Shown here: piece after piece, positions 25,011 to 32,331 of the stretch
How the letters are laid out: each line of letters opens with the position of its first letter
Numbering within the stretch: position 1 is the stretch's first letter
Assembly: GCA_002842215.1 (NCBI GenBank)
Contig: PHCC01000013.1
Coordinates: 123,009 to 187,008, forward strand
DNA length: 64,000 nt
Reading direction: 5' to 3'
DNA from: Betaproteobacteria bacterium HGW-Betaproteobacteria-9
Lineage (GTDB): Bacteria; Pseudomonadota; Gammaproteobacteria; Burkholderiales; Burkholderiaceae_C
Program-made: the position numbers and the translations under genes
The notes under the pieces: model-generated
Told to the model about the DNA's origin: nothing
The model's input: only the letters and a program-made list of their open reading frames with translations
Database searches by the model: none

Positions 25011-25445
25011 TTATCGAGGCACAGCCTCTCGGATATCCGGTTCGCCCGTGGCTTCCTCCGAACCTGGGTCGGACTGAGCCGCTTGCCATTCGTCTAGAAA
25101 CGAAAAGTGCCGTTCGTCGATGCCCGGCAGGTTCCTGGGCAAAGGCTTTGCCAGAAGCGTGAGCACCGCGGCGCGGTTGACCTTGAAGTGCGTGCGGGTG
25201 TTGGCATGAACGCGCGTTGAAATGAGACCAAGCTGGGTCAAGCGGTCTATTGATCGCTGAACGTCGCGGCGATTGAGGCACCCTGATAGAGCGTCTTGAG
25301 CAACCTTCGCCGCCGTTGTCCTTAGCTCGGCGACGTCCGCACCTTGCCGCAGCAGGTAGTGCAACAACATTGCATCGCTGTACTTCGCGTCCTCGTATTT
25401 GCACAAACGATGCAGCAGTTCATTGAAGAGAGATTTACTGTCCAT
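25011..25445 (-). CDS. Winged-helix-like ICE protein, 144 aa
   Basis: TTAGGAG precedes the ATG at 25445. Residues 15-95 fit a winged helix: 'YSDAMLLHYLLRQGADVAEL', 'CLNRRDVQRSIDRLTQLGLI', wing 'VHANTRTHFKVNRAAV'. The C-terminus is acidic. Such a fold in this position fits a regulator or replication accessory protein. Family not recognised. It lies between the STY4528-like gene and the PFL_4669 gene, and its leader contains a pair of 16-base direct repeats. Confidence 0.65.
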   Translation of the reverse strand: MDSKSLFNELLHRLCKYEDAKYSDAMLLHYLLRQGADVAELRTTAAKVAQDALSGCLNRRDVQRSIDRLTQLGLISTRVHANTRTHFKVNRAAVLTLLAKPLPRNLPGIDERHFSFLDEWQAAQSDPGSEEATGEPDIREAVPR

Positions 25446-25478
25446 TTCAGACTCCTAAGACATGGCCTTTGATGTGTT

Positions 25479-25530
25479 GCCCGTTTTGGGCCACCTGGTA
25501 ACGGGTACCACGTGGCCCGTTTTGGGCTAC
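25479..25530. repeat. Pair of 16-bp direct repeats ahead of the 144-aa gene
   Basis: GCCCGTTTTGGGCCAC at 25479-25494 and GCCCGTTTTGGGCTAC at 25515-25530, start-to-start distance 36. Each is itself an inverted repeat (GCCC/GGGC around GTTTT). Between them lies GGTAACGGGTACC. They could be operator sites or short iterons in front of the winged-helix gene. Confidence 0.5.
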
Positions 25531-25562
25531 GCAGCCGAAATGAACGGTGATTGCCGGATTGC

Positions 25563-27575
25563 TCACCGCCTTCCCCCACGCGAAGTTGGGAAGGATTTCT
25601 TGAGTTCTTCGAGACGCTGCAAGTGCACACGCTTGATTTCCGGGTCAAAAGCGTCCGCGACAAGCGCACCCGTGTCCGCGACCGTCGCCAATCCCGTCGT
25701 AACTGGAGAGCCGATCAGCCGATCTTTGTGTTGTTGGCGTCTCAGGCGTTGCTGTGCGATCTGAGGGGCCAAGGCGAGCTCAACAGTCCCCTGGCGCTGG
25801 CGCTGAATCAAGCTGTGGAGCCATCCGATAGGGTTGTGGATGGTCTTGTTGGGGATCGACAGGTTCCCTGCCAGCTCGTCCAGCAGCGGTTGCTGTAGTT
25901 CAATAGGTGCTCTGGCCACCATCGACAGCACGCCTGCCCTGCTCGCGGCATCCAGTCTTTCGGGAAGAATCAGGCCGCTTGTTGTATCTGGCTCGACACT
26001 TGCGCAGCCGCGCCCTTGCGCAACCAAATGCCCTGGTGCGATTCGCGAAGCTTCATGCGATTCTTCGTTGGCAACCCCGACGAAGGCTTGCTCAACAGGC
26101 TCGTGGGTTGCCCGATTGGCAGGGCTTGCGGCGACCCGCTTGGTGACGGAGGTTTCTGAATCGGGTGTTTCATCGGCTTTTGCTTGTTCAACACAACGAC
26201 GACTCCCGTCTGTGTCCACAGGGCTTTCTGCTGGCGGTGTTGTTGTTTGAAAATACCTTGAAATACCTTGTTCTTTATAGTTTCGACATAAGGGCAAATT
26301 GGGTTCGACGAAACGGCAAATTGGCATCGACAAAAGGGCAGCATCGTTACCGAATGCGACCGAATCTGTGGATATCTTTGCCGCCCCCGAATGTTCTGGC
26401 GGTGCCAAGCCTGCACCAGCGTCCTGCACTGAACTTCGCGCAACCTGACCCGTTGAAAACAGCGACACGACCAGACTGGCCGGTGTGTCCGCTGGTGCAG
26501 TGGTCTTGGTTGTCAGACTTGCCGCACCTGCATGCAGTGCACCTTCGTCCTCGACCAGCGGGGTCGCTCGCCAATTGGCGATCAAGCCAATTGGTGTGAA
26601 GAGGTTGAGTTGGCGCTGTGGCAATGAGGCGCCGCTGCGCTTCAGGATTGCGGCAACCCTTGGCTTCGCTGTGGGCTGCACCAATGCCAAATCAATGGGT
26701 GTCTTGTTGCCTGGATGCTCGATGTACGGCTTGCGCGGTCCACTTTTGCGAATCGTCCGCTCGCCTTGAGCTTGGAGGCAGGATGCAATGGCAGACAAGT
26801 TGACCCTGGTGGCCACGACTTCCTGCGACGAACGACCTTCCCGAATGAGGCCCGATGCCTTCAGCTTGTCGCGCGCGTTGCGCTGTGCCTTGCTGCCAAG
26901 ACACAGGGCAATGCGGGCCTGTTCCGGTCGATACACAAACTCCCCAGGAAACAACTTGGTCGGCGTCGAGTCGGCTGAGGGGTTTCGCAGTGCGTGCGAT
27001 TGGCGCTGCAAGAGGTAGGACAGGTACAGACCAGCGCCCACACTGCTGCAAATATCGGCCAAGGGTTTGTAAAACCGAATAGACGCCCGAAACAACTCGG
27101 TCATGGTGACCCAGTTCATCTCCTTTTGGCCCAGCAATGCAGCAGTAGCTTGCAGATCCACCTTGAAATGCATGATGGCCGGACGGCCTGCCAACGCCTC
27201 CAACAACAAACCACGTTTGACCAGGGCTCCACGAACCGTGGTCTGCTCCCGAGTGGATAGACCTGTGGCCTGCGTCCATTGCGCCGCGCTCATGAAGAAC
27301 CAACCCTTGCGGTGCGGCTGTTGTTGGGCGAGATGTTTTGACCAATACAAGGCATGGCCCATGAAGATGGCTGCCTTGAAATCGTCTAGCCGCTGCGCGA
27401 GCAGCGGATGAAATTGGATGAATCCGCGTGCATTGAGGTGACTCAATGCCACGTCGTGGGCACGCATGTCGCCCAGGTCGGGTTGATCAATCGGCACGAG
27501 TTTCGGCTGTACGTCGAGAGCAACTGATCCGAAGTCAGGCTCTGACGGTTGCAACAATTGGGAGTGTCGAAACAA
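25563..27575 (-). CDS. STY4528-like replication-type protein with winged-helix modules
   Basis: Up to 670 residues from a TTG at 27575; no start has a good ribosome binding site, and the next ATG is at 27468. Two winged-helix-like modules are visible in the first third: 'AIFMGHALYWSKHLAQ' with 'QWTQATGLSTREQTTVRGAL', and 'AGLYLSYLLQRQSH' with 'KAQRNARDKLKASGLI', of the kind in plasmid and phage replication initiators. A disordered middle and a helical C-terminus ('GWLHSLIQRQRQG...') follow. Relatives in SPI-7-type islands are annotated as island replication proteins. It continues the frame of the upstream gene after a single TAA, so the two may once have been one protein. Confidence 0.75.
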   Translation of the reverse strand: MFRHSQLLQPSEPDFGSVALDVQPKLVPIDQPDLGDMRAHDVALSHLNARGFIQFHPLLAQRLDDFKAAIFMGHALYWSKHLAQQQPHRKGWFFMSAAQWTQATGLSTREQTTVRGALVKRGLLLEALAGRPAIMHFKVDLQATAALLGQKEMNWVTMTELFRASIRFYKPLADICSSVGAGLYLSYLLQRQSHALRNPSADSTPTKLFPGEFVYRPEQARIALCLGSKAQRNARDKLKASGLIREGRSSQEVVATRVNLSAIASCLQAQGERTIRKSGPRKPYIEHPGNKTPIDLALVQPTAKPRVAAILKRSGASLPQRQLNLFTPIGLIANWRATPLVEDEGALHAGAASLTTKTTAPADTPASLVVSLFSTGQVARSSVQDAGAGLAPPEHSGAAKISTDSVAFGNDAALLSMPICRFVEPNLPLCRNYKEQGISRYFQTTTPPAESPVDTDGSRRCVEQAKADETPDSETSVTKRVAASPANRATHEPVEQAFVGVANEESHEASRIAPGHLVAQGRGCASVEPDTTSGLILPERLDAASRAGVLSMVARAPIELQQPLLDELAGNLSIPNKTIHNPIGWLHSLIQRQRQGTVELALAPQIAQQRLRRQQHKDRLIGSPVTTGLATVADTGALVADAFDPEIKRVHLQRLEELKKSFPTSRGGRR

Positions 27576-27611
27576 GACGGTGGCCCAGTGTGTGGTGGCT
27601 GTCTTGGTGGG

Positions 27612-28361
27612 TTAAGCCCGACGGCGCGCCGTGCGGGTTTGAGCGCGACGCTCCAAGACTTCAATGTCCGAGGTCGTCGCCAATGCAGCGGATTGGTGGA
27701 CCATTGCCGCCAATCCCTTGCTGCGAGCCAGCAGCAAGGCCGTTAGCTCGCGCAGATCCAGTGCGTACGACGACAACGAACTGGCTCCAACGGGTCTCTG
27801 GCCTCTTTTTGGGCTGCTGACCTTCAACACTTTGCTTTTGGCCAGGCTCTCGCGTGCTCGGCGCTGTTCAGCATCCGTCAGGCCTGTCTCAGCTTCACAC
27901 TGAGTTGATGACAGCGCGAATCGGTAGATGCCAGCGGCGTCAACATGCAACTCGTCTGGCGATACGCTGGAGATACGCGAGAGCGCAAAAGACAACCAGA
28001 CGGCGGCGGTGACGCTGCCGGTGATGTCCACATAGATTCGGTGAAAGGCGATGGGCTGCTGGCCCAGCCAGTCCAGCACAACCGCCTGAGTCAAGGTGGT
28101 TTCGGCCAGCGCTGCTGCCTCACTCCCATGGATCGGGGCCCTGGTTCCGACCTGAGGCAGTGAAGGAAGAGCCGAAATACCGGTTTGCTGCTCAGCCTTG
28201 GGGAGAGTTGCTCGCGTTTGATCCGCGACTGCAACTTGGGCCGTCCTCGCACTCGAAGTGAAGTCAGGACGAATGATTTTTGCTCGTCGTTGACGCCGAT
28301 TCTTCAAATCAGGATTCTTTTGACCATAGGTCTCAAACGAGAGGGGAATATTCAGGGTCAT
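27612..28361 (-). CDS. Winged-helix replication-type protein, 249 aa
   Basis: GGAGTGAAACC precedes the ATG. After a basic, disordered N-terminus, residues 95-190 match the same winged-helix pattern as its downstream neighbour: 'ITGSVTAAVWLSFALSRI', 'CEAETGLTDAEQRRARESLA', then a short wing. This suggests a paralogous DNA-binding module. The stop codon is a TAA followed in the same frame by 12 sense codons and the TTG of the next gene. Role in element replication initiation is inferred from fold and context. Confidence 0.65.
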   Translation of the reverse strand: MTLNIPLSFETYGQKNPDLKNRRQRRAKIIRPDFTSSARTAQVAVADQTRATLPKAEQQTGISALPSLPQVGTRAPIHGSEAAALAETTLTQAVVLDWLGQQPIAFHRIYVDITGSVTAAVWLSFALSRISSVSPDELHVDAAGIYRFALSSTQCEAETGLTDAEQRRARESLAKSKVLKVSSPKRGQRPVGASSLSSYALDLRELTALLLARSKGLAAMVHQSAALATTSDIEVLERRAQTRTARRRA

Positions 28362-28398
28362 GGTTTCACTCCGGTGAAAGAAAAACGGATTTCAAGGG

Positions 28399-29013
28399 TT
28401 AGGTGGCCGCTGGACAGACGCCAACGCTGGTCGAATTGCGCGTTGCCGCGCCGCCACCGGCCTCTTTGAACTCATCTGTGCAACGGTGAATAGATGCAAT
28501 CGAATAGGACTGGAACTTCTGATGCAAACGCCACAAGCGTTCACGTTCCGGCTCTTCTTTGAATGTGCGACAGATGGCGAACCATTCGTTGTGAATCGCA
28601 TCGCGCACAGCCGTGGGGGGCAAACGCGGGCGGCCGTTGGCGGATTTTTCGACCAGATCCAGTTCGCCGCGCAGGCGCTGCAGCTCTTGCTTGGACAGGG
28701 TGAACAGCGTTCGCAAAAGGATGATGGGCGCACCGTGACGAACGAAATACTCTTTGAGCATTTCGTCGCGGCGGGCTCTGTCTCGCATCCAAAGGCAAGC
28801 CATGAGCCTTTCCGTGTCGAACGAGACCTTGATGGCGAAGTTTTCGCTCTGCGCCGCGTGCATAAAGTCTCGTGCCGGGCGTTTGCGCAAGTCATCAATC
28901 AATTCAGGACTGAAGCCGCTGGCCAACAGGCCATCAAGCCCGCCCGAATCGACCTGTTCCACCAGGTGCTCCAGTACGATGCGTTTTACGGTTGCGTTGC
29001 TGATCTTGAACAT
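28399..29013 (-). CDS. DUF2857-like ICE protein
   Basis: 204 residues, AGGGGAAAT ahead of the ATG. The central portion 'FVRHGAPIILLRTLFTLSKQ' and 'LRGELDLVEKSANGRPRLP' follow the pattern of DUF2857, a small family located directly after parB in PFGI-1-like elements. Helical, soluble; the last 25 residues are alanine/glycine/threonine-rich and look disordered. Function not known. 38 bases separate it from parB, and 37 from the next gene, in one operon. Confidence 0.75.
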   Translation of the reverse strand: MFKISNATVKRIVLEHLVEQVDSGGLDGLLASGFSPELIDDLRKRPARDFMHAAQSENFAIKVSFDTERLMACLWMRDRARRDEMLKEYFVRHGAPIILLRTLFTLSKQELQRLRGELDLVEKSANGRPRLPPTAVRDAIHNEWFAICRTFKEEPERERLWRLHQKFQSYSIASIHRCTDEFKEAGGGAATRNSTSVGVCPAAT

Positions 29014-29051
29014 TCTTATTTCCCCTGTCGTTGCTTGATGAGATCGGTTGA

Positions 29052-30875
29052 CTAGTCCGGGTAATCTGAATCGCTCTGAACCGGTTTAACGAACCGTTCG
29101 GGGTGATCCAAGCGCAATTGCTCCATCGCGCGAAGCAGTTGCACGGTGATGTAGCCCAACTCAGGCTGACTGAACATGAGGTAGACCTCGGCCAACAACA
29201 TGGCTGGATTCCCCTCGTCGGTGATGCCTCTCAGTGACATCTCATAGTTCCGCCGAAACGCGTCAGGGCCAGCTTGGGCGAAGCGCGACCAGTTAGACAT
29301 GTCTTGATCGACGTGTGTGAACCATTGAGCGTCCACTTGGCCGCTGAGTGAAGCCAGAAGCTTCCATGCCGCTGCACGTACCTGGACCTGGACCTCGGGC
29401 AGCGTCTTGTCTCCCACGGTGTTCAATGCTTTGGGCATGTCCATAAGAAAACCAAAGGGCATGGTCTTGACGTGCAGGATGCAGTCGTGAAGAAGCGCCA
29501 AATCGCTCAAATCGAGCACAAGACTCAAGACATGTGCTGTGGGATCGTCTGCACTGACGTTCTCAGGCAGGCCCGGGTTGCGTGCGCTCGGCATCGCGGC
29601 CGCTGTGGGCGCTGCCTGTGGGGGCGCAAGAGGTCTTGTCGTCTGTGGTGCAAGCGCAGGAGCCGGGTGTGGTGCCGATGCTGGAGGTTGCGCTGGGGGG
29701 ACATCACCCAGCATCCCGGAGAGTGATCGTTGCGGCCCTGCTGAACTGGGTACAGGGGCCGCGCTCGGGCCCAGGGGTGGCTGTGCGATGGGTGGCGCGG
29801 GCGGTTTGCGGACCTGTATGGTTCTGAGATCGTCGGCGGAGATCCGGCTGTTGGATTCCACGGCAGAGATCATCAAGGGCATCACCTCTGGTGCAACGCC
29901 GATGGCCTCTGCCAACGCTTCGTTCAGATCGCTCACAAGTTCGCCAGCGTCTAGTTCAACCGGTTTGCGATTGACTTCCTCTTGCTTTTCATTGAAGGTG
30001 ATGACCGCCAGCATCTGATCACGGTGCTTGAGGAGCACGGGCTCAAACAACGACGGCTGGACATCAAACTTGGCAGCCAATGACATGGCAGCAGAGAAAC
30101 CTGGACGAACTACTTCGTTGACTTCCTTGGCTTTCAGCCATGGGCCGATGCTGCCCAAGTGATCCACTGCAAAGGCGAAGTTCTGGATGACCTTTTGCCC
30201 GAAATTGATGCCGTGAGATTTCAGTTCGCGAACCAGATCGCCGGTGCTGAGCACCACATCAAATTCCTCTTCGTGCGCCTTCTTAAAAGAGGAAACGCCA
30301 CGGGCTTTTTCCCAGAAGGAAATGTCGCCACGGTTCTCGTTTTCTGCCAGATGGGCAGAAATGACATTGGCGTCGCCCGGCCACGTCTTGACGATGACTT
30401 GGAGACTGTCAAAGCGGGAATCGCCCTCACTCTGAAGCTCCTTGGCAATCTCTAGCCGGGTGTTACCGCCCCCGTACGGGTGGTACTTTGACGTGTTGGT
30501 GCGGCGTGTGACGGTGATCGGGTTGGTAATGCCGTCGGCGACGATGCTCGCGCGCAAGTCGGCGTACCTTGGGTTGGGACCGGTCCGAGGGTTGTATTGA
30601 TAGGCTTCGATTTCGCTGATTGGCAAGATCGAAAACGAGTCGTTCGCGTCTGCACGGGGGTCGAGTGCGGGTGAAGACGAGATGTGGCGAGCCATACGCC
30701 CCATCTGGCCGAGGTTGGCTCGTGCCTGGTCGGCCACGGCTGCGTTTTTCGCTTCGGTTCTAGACGTTGTGGGCGGCCTAGGGGAAAGGCTGAGTGGCGG
30801 TAGCGCACCGCTGTTGCGGAGGGTCGCTGCCCGTGCCACTGCGGTCAAAGTCTCAGGAGTTCTGCGGATGGCCAT
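29052..30875 (-). CDS. ICE-type ParB partition protein (PFGI-1 class)
   Basis: 607 residues; its ATG is one base away from the parA stop. The ParB N-terminal box is clear around residues 80-190: 'QYNPRTGPNPRYADLRASI', 'GGGNTRLEIAKEL', 'LAENENRGDISFWEKARG', which in ParB proteins binds CTP and parS DNA. A helix-turn-helix-like segment follows ('TGDLVRELKSHGINFGQKVI'). Residues about 340-450 are proline/alanine-rich linker, and the C-terminal 150 residues form a separate helical domain. Roughly twice the length of chromosomal ParB, as is normal for the ICE subfamily. Maintains the excised circular form by inference. Confidence 0.92.
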   Translation of the reverse strand: MAIRRTPETLTAVARAATLRNSGALPPLSLSPRPPTTSRTEAKNAAVADQARANLGQMGRMARHISSSPALDPRADANDSFSILPISEIEAYQYNPRTGPNPRYADLRASIVADGITNPITVTRRTNTSKYHPYGGGNTRLEIAKELQSEGDSRFDSLQVIVKTWPGDANVISAHLAENENRGDISFWEKARGVSSFKKAHEEEFDVVLSTGDLVRELKSHGINFGQKVIQNFAFAVDHLGSIGPWLKAKEVNEVVRPGFSAAMSLAAKFDVQPSLFEPVLLKHRDQMLAVITFNEKQEEVNRKPVELDAGELVSDLNEALAEAIGVAPEVMPLMISAVESNSRISADDLRTIQVRKPPAPPIAQPPLGPSAAPVPSSAGPQRSLSGMLGDVPPAQPPASAPHPAPALAPQTTRPLAPPQAAPTAAAMPSARNPGLPENVSADDPTAHVLSLVLDLSDLALLHDCILHVKTMPFGFLMDMPKALNTVGDKTLPEVQVQVRAAAWKLLASLSGQVDAQWFTHVDQDMSNWSRFAQAGPDAFRRNYEMSLRGITDEGNPAMLLAEVYLMFSQPELGYITVQLLRAMEQLRLDHPERFVKPVQSDSDYPD

Positions 30876-30876
30876 C

Positions 30877-31833
30877 TCACGCCTCCAACGTCAGATCGGT
30901 ATCGGGCTCATGCGTGTTTTCGGTCCGCTGGCTTACCGGCAAGTCCCCTCTGTGGTTTGGCGTGAACTTTCCCTCCACAGAGGGGACAAGCTCCCACATC
31001 AAACGGTGCATGATGTCCCCGGCCTTGACTGGATCGATCCAGTGCACAGGTACTTGAGCAGTTGACGCCTTAGGAAAGGCTGCAATTGCTGGCACCATGG
31101 CCTCCATAACGGTCACCTTGCCGCGAAGCTCGATGAACTGCTCTCGAATCAACGATGTGATCGTGCGGCTATCGACGGTGTTTTGGTAGTGGTTGATCAC
31201 TGCCTTCATGGGGGGAATCGAATACCCCATGTTTCCAGCAGATTCGTGGCGGTCGATAAGCAAGAGCGAGCCCGAAATGAACTCGCGAGCCGAAACGATG
31301 TCCGGCTTGGCCGGAATCAAGAGCATGTCGGCTGCGTTTACAGCAGCGTCCTGCAGGTGACCGACAGCACCTTGGGTGTCGATGATCACGACGTCGTACT
31401 TGGAGGTGACGGCGTCATTTTTGATGGCCATCCGAATCCGTACAAGGCGGTCCAGACGGTTCGACAGCCAGTCCTGTAGAGCGCTGTCGTATCGCATGAC
31501 TTCGCGTTCCTCATCCCAGGTTTGGGTGTCAGAACGAACCAGGTGCAGGAGGCCCCCACGCACATTGAGCACGGAGTCGTCTCCACGGAAAGATTCAGGA
31601 GGGAGGCGGATATGACTGATGCAGTCATCGGCGAGTGCGCCGCGCTGGATCATGGTCGTCAGACCATTGGGTGCCTCATACGAAAGCTGGAAATGACGCG
31701 TCAGTGCCGGTTGAATGTCGGCATCTATGAGCAGGACACGGTAGCCCATGTCCGCGAGCAAGCCGCCAATGTTTGCGCATAGGGTGGTCTTACCTACGCC
31801 GCCTTTTGTGGCTACGACTGAGAGAGTGAGCAT
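30877..31833 (-). CDS. parA: ParA-family partition ATPase
   Basis: 318 residues, with deviant Walker A 'KGGVGKTTLCANIG' near residue 10, 'VLLIDADIQPALTRHF' and 'DVVIIDTQGAVGHLQDAA' as Walker A' and B. There is no N-terminal helix-turn-helix, so DNA sites are probably read by ParB. GAGGATCAC precedes the ATG. It is the first gene of a long minus-strand operon (partition, replication and the coupled small genes), and the AT-rich region upstream carries a palindrome and promoter-like sequences. In this ICE class parA lies near one end of the element, which fits the change to chromosomal genes soon after. Confidence 0.92.
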   Translation of the reverse strand: MLTLSVVATKGGVGKTTLCANIGGLLADMGYRVLLIDADIQPALTRHFQLSYEAPNGLTTMIQRGALADDCISHIRLPPESFRGDDSVLNVRGGLLHLVRSDTQTWDEEREVMRYDSALQDWLSNRLDRLVRIRMAIKNDAVTSKYDVVIIDTQGAVGHLQDAAVNAADMLLIPAKPDIVSAREFISGSLLLIDRHESAGNMGYSIPPMKAVINHYQNTVDSRTITSLIREQFIELRGKVTVMEAMVPAIAAFPKASTAQVPVHWIDPVKAGDIMHRLMWELVPSVEGKFTPNHRGDLPVSQRTENTHEPDTDLTLEA

Positions 31834-31913
31834 GTGATCCTCGCTGAATGGGTTAAACCTATTCAGACGGGAGCACTAGTCAGTTGCCACCCTCAAAAAA
31901 TGCATACTTAGGT

Positions 31914-31950
31914 AACTACTTTTTATGATTAATCATCATTAAAAGTAATT
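31914..31950. promoter_or_regulatory. AT-rich palindrome upstream of parA
   Basis: The perfect 12-bp palindrome ATGATTAATCAT (31925-31936) lies inside a larger imperfect one (AACTACTTTT ... AAAAGTAATT). The surroundings (31900-31965) are far richer in A/T than the flanks. On the minus strand TTGAAT lies 17 bases before AATCAT, a weak promoter match. Candidate operator, partition site or origin component. Confidence 0.5.
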
Positions 31951-32058
31951 CAATAATATACATCGTGGAATAGGCTCGGCGGATCAACACCGCCTGTTCG
32001 GCGCGGTATTTGGGGTGTTAACGGCTCTGATTAGGCATTCAAGCTACTGAGGGTGCTG

Positions 32059-32304
32059 ATGCGGTACGAGCTGCCACACGACGACTGGGCTGGCTGGCAT
32101 TTATCAGGCGGCAAACTGTGGACCCCCGAGGGTTACTCGATCGCCCCGCATGAGTCGTCCTGGTGGTCCTTGCTGGTGCGCCGGGCTCAGATGTTCTCAA
32201 GCATGTACGTTACAAAACCGAGGATCAGTGTCGTCACACAAGGCAAAAAAACAAAAAAAAGCCCCCTTCTACTGAGGGGGCTTTCGAGGATCAGGAAAGC
32301 CTGA
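32059..32304 (+). CDS. Small DUF3653-like protein at the element edge, 81 aa
   Basis: ATG at 32059; a GTG six bases earlier is possible. The N-terminal 40 residues, 'DDWAGWHLSGGKLWTPEGYS' and 'IAPHESSWW', resemble the 'WxGWxxxxGxLxTPxGYxxxP' pattern of small phage-type proteins of DUF3653. The last 20 codons read through a strong terminator hairpin, so the C-terminus is questionable. It is transcribed away from parA. It may be a leftover of phage or element DNA marking the boundary. Confidence 0.5.
   Translation: MRYELPHDDWAGWHLSGGKLWTPEGYSIAPHESSWWSLLVRRAQMFSSMYVTKPRISVVTQGKKTKKSPLLLRGLSRIRKA
32250..32285 (-). terminator. Rho-independent terminator of the RTX gene
   Basis: AAAGCCCCCT and AGGGGGCTTT pair around TCTACTG; on the minus strand a run of eight T residues follows. 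Lies 47 bases past the RTX stop. Confidence 0.9.
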
Positions 32305-32331
32305 CCGATGGGTGGGACAGCGGTGTTGTTG

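Noticed and set aside
31840..32330. tRNA gene as the element's attachment site
   Set aside because: No cloverleaf, TTCGA loop or CCA-type end could be traced in this stretch on either strand.
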